Assembly: GCA_030549205.1 (NCBI GenBank)
Contig: JAUKTV010000001.1
Coordinates: forward strand, 744,001-808,000
Direction of reading: 5' to 3'
Origin: Apiosordaria backusii
Taxonomy: Eukaryota > Ascomycota > Sordariomycetes > Sordariales > Lasiosphaeriaceae
DNA length: 64,000 nucleotides
In this document: positions 58,781 through 64,000 of the stretch, piece by piece
Numbering within the stretch: position 1 is the stretch's first letter
Layout of the letters: every line of letters begins with the position of its first letter
Translations under genes and position numbers: made by a program
The notes under the pieces: model-generated
What the model saw: only the letters and a program-made list of their open reading frames with translations
What the model was told of the DNA's origin: nothing
Databases searched by the model: none

Positions 58781-59210
58781 TTATAAGCAATGTAGAGAAA
58801 AGAGTGAAGCGTAGCAGGAGGAACCTCCACAGTCGTGAACTGTTCCTTTCTTCGATTTGTATGGATACTGCTCGATCCATATCCATTGCATAACCTTCAG
58901 AAGGCCAACCTCCATATAGAGGAGCACGAATAGGTTCTCAGCCATCTACATTAACATCAGATCTGTCGCCCTCTTCAGAATCGTGTTAACATCAATCTTG
59001 AATAATGGCAGCGCGAATGTCGCGATATTGTTGGTATCGCTATCAATATGGGCCATGACATCACCATATTCCCCGATATACTCATCCTCGAACATCAATG
59101 TTCGGTCCCTGAGCGGTGGTAGGTAGGTTCTTTATATCGGTGTCGGTTGTGCGGGCGATGTCATCCGAGATAGAACGTAGATGAAGCCGTTGGGGCCTGG
59201 TGACAGTCAT
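58781..59210 (-). pseudogene. Unassigned protein-coding relic
   Basis: Read on the minus strand, a frame starts at ATG 59210 (MTVTRPQRLHLRSISDDIAR) and stays open to a TGA at 59084-59082. The reading then continues one frame over as EYIGEYGDVMAHIDSDTNN, IATFALPLFKIDVNTILKRA and, past a TAG at 58947-58945, MAENLFVLLYMEVGLLKVMQ. The long, protein-like composition across frame changes in AT-rich DNA points to a decayed gene rather than chance. I do not recognise the family. Confidence 0.5.
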
Positions 59211-59262
59211 GGCAGATGAAGAAGGAGACAACTTTGTGATCGGTGAGGGACGCTATAACAAC

Positions 59263-59315
59263 TTTTTTTTTTAAAAAAAAAGAAAAAAAGAAAAAAAAAA
59301 AAAAAAAAAAAAAAA
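59263..59315. repeat. T10 plus A-rich tract
   Basis: Ten T residues are followed by about 43 b of A interrupted by three G. It lies in the decayed island. It could be the tail of an old retroposed sequence or a simple-sequence expansion. No target-site duplication was found by eye. Confidence 0.7.
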
Positions 59316-59617
59316 TCTCTATCGCCATCATGAACTTAATCTGAATATTAGCAGCCCCTAAGTTGCCCGGCGTTGAAATATGCGTGGGATGCGGTCAGGA
59401 GCTGTAGGCGCTGTTGCGCTTGGCCGCGCCAATATGGTCTGGATTGAGCAGCATTACCACGGCCGCTGCCATGGCTTGCTGCCTGTGGTGGTGTGCCATG
59501 TTGGTAAGTAGGGGAGCATCTTCCACAGTCTTTCGTGACCAAGGCCGGTCTTGTTCTCCGGGTGACGTCTGGAGCCTCAGCTTCAGGTACGTGGACGAAC
59601 GTAGCGTCTGGGAGCGC

Positions 59618-59920
59618 TTAGGCGTTGAGCTCGCGAGCGAAAGTAGTCCCCCACGTTGGTGGTTTTGACAACTTGCCGTCTACCCCACCCTTTTTGTACT
59701 CCAGAAATGCAATGATCTCATTGTCATTGGGATTTTCCGTTGTGAATTTCACAACTTTGTCGGGACGGTAAGCGCCAACATGATACTCCGACATGGTTTC
59801 GACCCTTTCTTTGCCGCCGACGTGGAGAGCCCATGAGACTGGGTATAGTATTTGTGCAGTGAACCAACCCACGACATCTGCTTCGCTATGCAATGTTGCG
59901 GTGGGGTTGTTTTCTGACAT
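59618..59920 (-). pseudogene. PD-(D/E)XK nuclease-like fungal protein, copy 2 (C-terminally short)
   Basis: An intact 100-residue frame starts at ATG 59920 and reads SEADVVGWFTAQILYPVSWA, SEYHVGAYRPDKVVKF and, further on, NDNEIIAFLEYKKGG. The D in RPDKVV and E-x-K in FLEYKK have the order and spacing of a PD-(D/E)XK catalytic core, and the frame is clearly homologous to copy 1 at 57787. It ends at a TAA after FARELNA, well before the region that copy 1 still shows (DHDRLISFDNLDV). It is most likely a truncated relic. A short functional protein cannot be excluded because the active-site residues are intact here. Confidence 0.6.
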
Positions 59921-60846
59921 GAGGGTTTTCTCGGGACAAAGAGCTCGTCCCAGCCTGCTTTGTCCATGTCACCGACATTCTAGGTAGCTTACCTGGTCAG
60001 GACAAGGGAAAAGAAATGTTGGACGAAAGGAAGAAGTTTGCTAATATCATTGAAGTTACTCGCAAGTCAGTAGTCTTTTGGGCTCGACTCAACTAGACTA
60101 GATCGACTTATCAATTTCGACCAGCCAGAGCTTGAACTTTCCCTTTCTGGTTCACCCGCAATTAATAATATCTGTAATTGTTCCAATGCATATATGCCCA
60201 ACGTTGAAGCCTTGTATTGTGTAGCTGTTGTGGCGACGATGAAGTGGTAGTCTGGAGGACGACTATACCCGAAGGTCAGTAAAGTACCACAGCAAAAACT
60301 AGACAATTCAGGTAATACAAGGCTAGAAAATAAGGGAGTATCGTTATTTGGTGATATCGTCACCAGAGCAATAACGAGAAACTGCAGGAAATGTGAAGTT
60401 CAAAGTGGAGACGATCGTTGTGGTGGTGATTTCTTCTTTAAACCCAGAAAAGACGAAATGGAGCAAGGAGATACCACCAGCCACGAGCTCACGACAAGCC
60501 GAAAAGTCTGGAGGGGACCACGAGGAAGATTGATGACCACCAATACCAAATATAATCACTGTTAAGATCACGAGTGACCGACAAGTCTCTAAGAATCGAT
60601 TATATATTGTCAGTAGTCCCGACCTACTCAGAAGGCTGATCTTGATGGTGCCAACATTCGGTCCGATATTCAATGAGAATCACAGTAAGAAGCTTAATAG
60701 GTATCGCGATGTCGGGAGGCAGCTTGGAGTTTCGAAGGCATCTTTGTTGGTATCTTCGAAAAGGGGCTGGCGTAAAAGTCCAACCCGATAACCCCTAGGT
60801 CTAACAGTAGAGAAGATCAGTCAGATTCACGGCCAAACAGCACCAC
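59921..60846. other. Right flank of the decayed island
   Basis: Two minus-strand open frames (60067-60363 and 60344-60673) overlap here. The larger lacks an ATG and has one hydrophobic segment (LVILTVIIFGIGG), and neither is assigned. The stretch ends at the 3' end of the WLM gene. Confidence 0.4.
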
Positions 60847-62014
60847 TCAAGCCTGCCCACCCCCATTCCCACCCCCTGACCCCTCCCCTTCCTTATCCCT
60901 CGTGGCCCTCTCCAACCCAGCCCACCTCGCCTCCGCCGCCCTAGCTCTAATCTCCCTAGCAGTCAACCCTTCACCACTTCCCCCTCCACCGCCACCACCA
61001 CCAAGAACATACGTCCCCCCTCCCAACCCCCATGATCCATCACCTCCTCTTCCTCATCCTCCCCGTCTCTAGCAGGAGCAAACTCCCCCTCCACCACCGT
61101 CCTCCCACTCTTCATCCAATCCGCCCTCTCCACCTCCTTCTCAATCTGCCTGCACAACCTCCAAAAATCCGCATCATGATCCCCATGCACATTATGCGCC
61201 AGCTCATGGCAAAGCGTCTTCCTTACACCCTTATAATCCCTCCACCCGTCATACCTATCCGTTCTTAACCTCAGCTCAATCACCTCCCCTTTGTTCCTAT
61301 TTAACCCCAAAATCCTCGTAACACCCCCCTCACTGGCAGAGGTATTCGCTATAGGATCCATCTCGGTAAGCAGCCCAACCGAGAACTCGTGCTTCTTCAT
61401 CACGTGGACTATCCCGGGGTCTTCTTTTAGCCGGTTGAGAAAAGAGAGGGATTTGTTCGGGTTGGGGAGGTGCTGCAGGACGGACATGGTGTGGAAGGTG
61501 TAGTTTGCGTCCGACAGCGCGGTTTTCTTCTGAGATTGGGGGAGGCGGGCGAAGCGGGACCGGGCGAGGGCGCGGCGGGCTTGCATTGTTGCTGCTTGGG
61601 TGGCGGCGGATTTTAGAGAGTCAAGAGTGGTGGATTTGGGGGCGAGGAAGCGGAGGGTGGAGTTGTTGAGGGAGGAAAGTTGAAGATCGGGGTCGGAGGA
61701 GGGGGTGAGCATCCCCTTTTTGAAGTTGGGGGGTCGTTTTTCGAGGAGCGCTTTGCTTTTGGACCTGGGGAAGGTGTAAGTATGGGTGCTATGAAGGGGA
61801 TAGAGGGCGAGACGTACCAGTCATATTCGGGGAATTCTAGGCCGAGTGCTTGGACGAGATGTGAGAATGTGTCTTGAGATTCGAAGGTCCATGTTTGAGT
61901 GTGTTGCTCTGGTGGGAATTTGATGGTGATCTCGACAGCGGGGGACTCTGTTGATAATGGTTTGAGCTCATTCGCGTGCTCGTCAAGATGTGGTTGTGTG
62001 TCGGCGGCTTCCAT
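60847..62014 (-). CDS. Ubiquitin-like/WLM-domain metalloprotease (apparent 1-nt frameshift)
   Basis: The product joins an N-terminal ubiquitin-like domain (VEITIKFPPEQHTQTWTFE, exon 1, 62014-61818) to a WLM (Wss1p-like) zinc-metalloprotease domain (exon 2 from 61764). The active site reads HELAHNVHGDHDADFW, with the HExxH zinc motif. Such proteins are linked to ubiquitin/SUMO-directed removal of DNA-protein crosslinks or proteasome-associated proteolysis. The intron (53 b) has donor GTACGT and acceptor CCCAG. As written, the frame stops at 60963 after an atypical GEVVKG tail. One more C in the C6 run at 61015-61020 switches to a family-like tail, YVLGGGGGGG then GLTAREIRARAAEARWAGLE, ending at 60847 (371 residues). 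The real ATG is taken as 62014. Confidence 0.85.
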
Positions 62015-63284
62015 GATGAAGTTTGATGACGTTGGTGATGTTGTATGAAGCTCGTGAGATGTGAGGTGCGGCTCAAAATGTCCCACGTTGATGTCTCAAA
62101 CAAAATGACCAGAGTCTATAGACTTGATATCAAAGGCGTTGAGGTTGTAGAGTTTTACGTTGGCCGCCAGTTCGAGGTAAATGTAACCAAAGGTTTGGGT
62201 AAAAAGTTGTATTGTTTGTTGAGTTGTGAGTCTCATCCGCTGGATTGATAGGCATCACTGTCAAGCTTCGATGACGATTCTAGAAACCCGTTTGTCAGGC
62301 CTGCTTTGTCATCCACCAACTCTTAAGACCACACAGGTCACGGGCCGAGCCAAGCCACACGGCCAACCGGCGTGTTCATCTCATCTCATCGATAGTTTTT
62401 AATCAGAATTGAGATCATGACCTGCGATGAGCAGAGCAGAGATGCAATACAGAAAAGCCAAGCCAATCGGCTCCCTGCTGCTGCTTCATTCTGAGACGCG
62501 GCTCCAAGCCAAGGTGAAACGCTCGGCAAGTGGGTATCACTCGCAGCGTCAAGAGAAACGGCTCTGTTCCAACGGTTTTGATATCAAAAGAAACCGATCT
62601 GCACAATTGCTTGGCCAGCGCCAATTCCCAGGTTTTGTTCTTTTTCTTTTCGTGATCGCATCCTTAGGACGAGGGGCATGCCAACCTACACTACCTAAAA
62701 GGTTAAATGGGGACCCTGAAGATCTGTTCCCCGTCTGTGCCACTCACCGACTTGCCATCTGAGAATTCAAATACGAACAGGTGCCATCGACATGACAGTT
62801 TAGAGCATAAATTGAGCCCGTAATAACTCAATTTCGACAAGAAAGAGGCCTAGCTCAGCACAAGAACCCCTGAGCGGCTCCAGGGCGGGCGGCGAGCAGC
62901 CAATGAGATGGTCATCAGGGGTGTTATCCGGGGTGTTGGTTGTGGGGGCTGCCATCTGTGCCACTAGGCCCGACCTGGCACTCAGCACCGTGGCACCGCA
63001 CTCATCTTTCCTTCAAGATGTTGCCCCTTCCCGTCTTCTTCTGCGACTGCTTCTCCTCCTGAGCCACCATCTCGTGTTTCCGTTGTTGGAACAAGTCAGC
63101 CTCTTCAGGTCACAAACCACATACCAACTGGCAGGAACGGGCCTTCCTGTCATTCTCGTCACTCCTTTGACACACCATTTTACCAATATTTACTTGAGCA
63201 TCTCTCTTGCTCGTTCTCGCTCCACGCGCCTTAGCCACCACATTCCAACTTCCCAGCACCTGTCTCAGAGTTAATACCGTCACC
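62015..63284. other. Divergent intergenic region, WLM gene / GH72 gene
   Basis: No gene is recognised in these 1.27 kb. The last 300 b (62990-63280) are C/T-rich and probably form the promoter and leader of the GH72 gene. Confidence 0.5.
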
Positions 63285-64000
63285 ATGCTTGTATGCGCAT
63301 CTAGCTGCCCATATCTTCCCGAAAACGCCATGCTAATATCTCGCGACAGATGCAATCTGCGCTCTTGGCGCTCGGCGCAACCGCCGTCGCCGCCCTCCAG
63401 CCTCTGGAGGTCGATGGCAACAACTTCATCAACCCCAAAACCGGCAACCGCTTCCAGATCGTCGGCATGGCCTACCAGCCCGGTGGCTCTGCCGGCTATG
63501 ACCCCAAGAAGAAGCGCGATCCCCTCTCCGACCCGGACGTCTGCATGCGCGATGCCGCCCTCCTCCAAATTCTCGGTGTGAACGCCATTCGCGTCTACAA
63601 CCTCAACCCCGACCTCAACCACGACGAGTGCGTCTCCATCTTCAACGCCGCCGGCATGTACATGCTCCTCGACGTCAACTCCCCCATGCCCGGCGAGGCC
63701 CTCACCTCCTTCGAGGTCTACAAGTCCTACTACGCCTCCTACCTCAACCGCACCTTCGCGGTCGTCGAGGCCTTCAAGGACTACCCCAACACCCTGGCCT
63801 TCTTCTCGGGCAACGAAGTCATCGATAAGGAAGAGACCACCGAGTTTGTCCCGTCGTACGTCAGGGCCGTCACCCGCGACTTGAAGAACTACATCAAGAA
63901 GCACTCCAAACGCGCCATCCCCGTCGGTTACTCGGCGGCTGATGTCCGTGACGTCCTCTGGGACACCTTCAACTACTTCACCTGCTCTCTGCAGGGCGAC
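63285..64000 (+). CDS. GH72 beta-1,3-glucanosyltransferase, 5' part (cut by window edge)
   Basis: The product elongates beta-1,3-glucan at the cell surface (Gas/Gel/Phr family, usually GPI-anchored). A two-codon exon (63285-63290) precedes a 59-b intron (donor GTATGC, GCTAAT branch site, acceptor GACAG), and exon 2 starts at 63350 with its own ATG. The sequence then gives a signal peptide (MQSALLALGATAVAA), GNNFINPKTGNRFQIVGMAYQ (core FQIVGMAYQPGG), DVCMRDAALLQILGVNAIRV, and the acid/base glutamate in FFSGNEVI. The frame is open to the last base of the window, so the nucleophile region, any X8 module and the GPI signal lie outside. Which Gel/Gas subgroup it belongs to cannot be decided. Confidence 0.93.

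Noticed and set aside
59263..59315. A-rich tract as a LINE/SINE tail
   Set aside because: No retroelement body, internal promoter or flanking target duplication could be seen, so it is listed only as a simple repeat.
60344..60673. 109-residue minus-strand frame with a hydrophobic segment
   Set aside because: It has no ATG at its start, no family motif and overlaps another weak frame.
63110..63904. 264-residue open frame on the minus strand at the right edge
   Set aside because: It is a shadow of the GH72 exon, whose plus-strand reading carries signal peptide and active-site motifs.
1..64000. tRNA, rRNA, CRISPR or intact transposon
   Set aside because: Reading by eye found no convincing tRNA B-box with a matching acceptor stem, no rRNA, no spaced identical repeats of CRISPR type, and no transposase or reverse-transcriptase motif. 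A tRNAscan-SE and RepeatMasker run would be decisive.

Overview
The window looks like nuclear DNA of a filamentous ascomycete (Pezizomycotina, most likely Sordariomycetes, in the Podospora/Chaetomium/Neurospora range). The evidence is short introns (50-90 b) with GTRNGY-type donors and CTRAY-like branch sites, long intergenic stretches, a fungal Zn2Cys6 regulator, an AA11 polysaccharide monooxygenase with a C-terminal X278-like module, and a GH72 glucanosyltransferase. Species is not called.

Layout. 1-13.9 kb: a Zn2Cys6 transcription factor, a kynurenine formamidase (BNA7-like), a five-exon glutamate decarboxylase and a mitochondrial acetylornithine aminotransferase (ARG8). 13.9-24.8 kb: mostly non-genic, with one secreted AA11 enzyme at 20.6-21.8 kb. 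24.8-28.1 kb: the ataxin-2 homologue PBP1 on the minus strand. 28.1-31.9 kb: nothing recognised. 31.9-40.7 kb: a dense housekeeping block with mitochondrial GrpE (MGE1), RNA polymerase II subunit RPB3, a mitochondrial dicarboxylate carrier (DIC1), argininosuccinate synthase (ARG1, six exons including a 14-nt exon) and mitochondrial phenylalanyl-tRNA synthetase (MSF1). 43-53 kb: calcipressin, an mpaB/DUF2236 oxygenase-like membrane protein, the mitochondrial protein RRG9 and a large WD40 protein of the MABP1/WDR62 type. 53-60.8 kb: a gene-poor, decayed island with a degenerate 21-bp tandem repeat and relics of at least two protein families, one a PD-(D/E)XK nuclease-like family present as two diverged copies in opposite orientation. 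60.8-64 kb: a ubiquitin-like/WLM metalloprotease and the start of a GH72 glucanosyltransferase cut by the window edge.

How genes relate. ARG8 and ARG1 are steps of the same arginine pathway, and each has a TGACTC (CPC1/Gcn4-type) core about 160-190 b upstream of its ATG. GAD next to ARG8 is a second glutamate-using enzyme. MGE1, DIC1, ARG8, MSF1 and RRG9 are all predicted mitochondrial; this may be no more than chance.

Quality warning. MSF1, the DUF2236 gene and the WLM gene each need exactly one extra G or C in a G/C run to restore the family's reading frame; ARG8 may be a fourth case. This points to homopolymer under-calling in the assembly rather than several independent dead genes.
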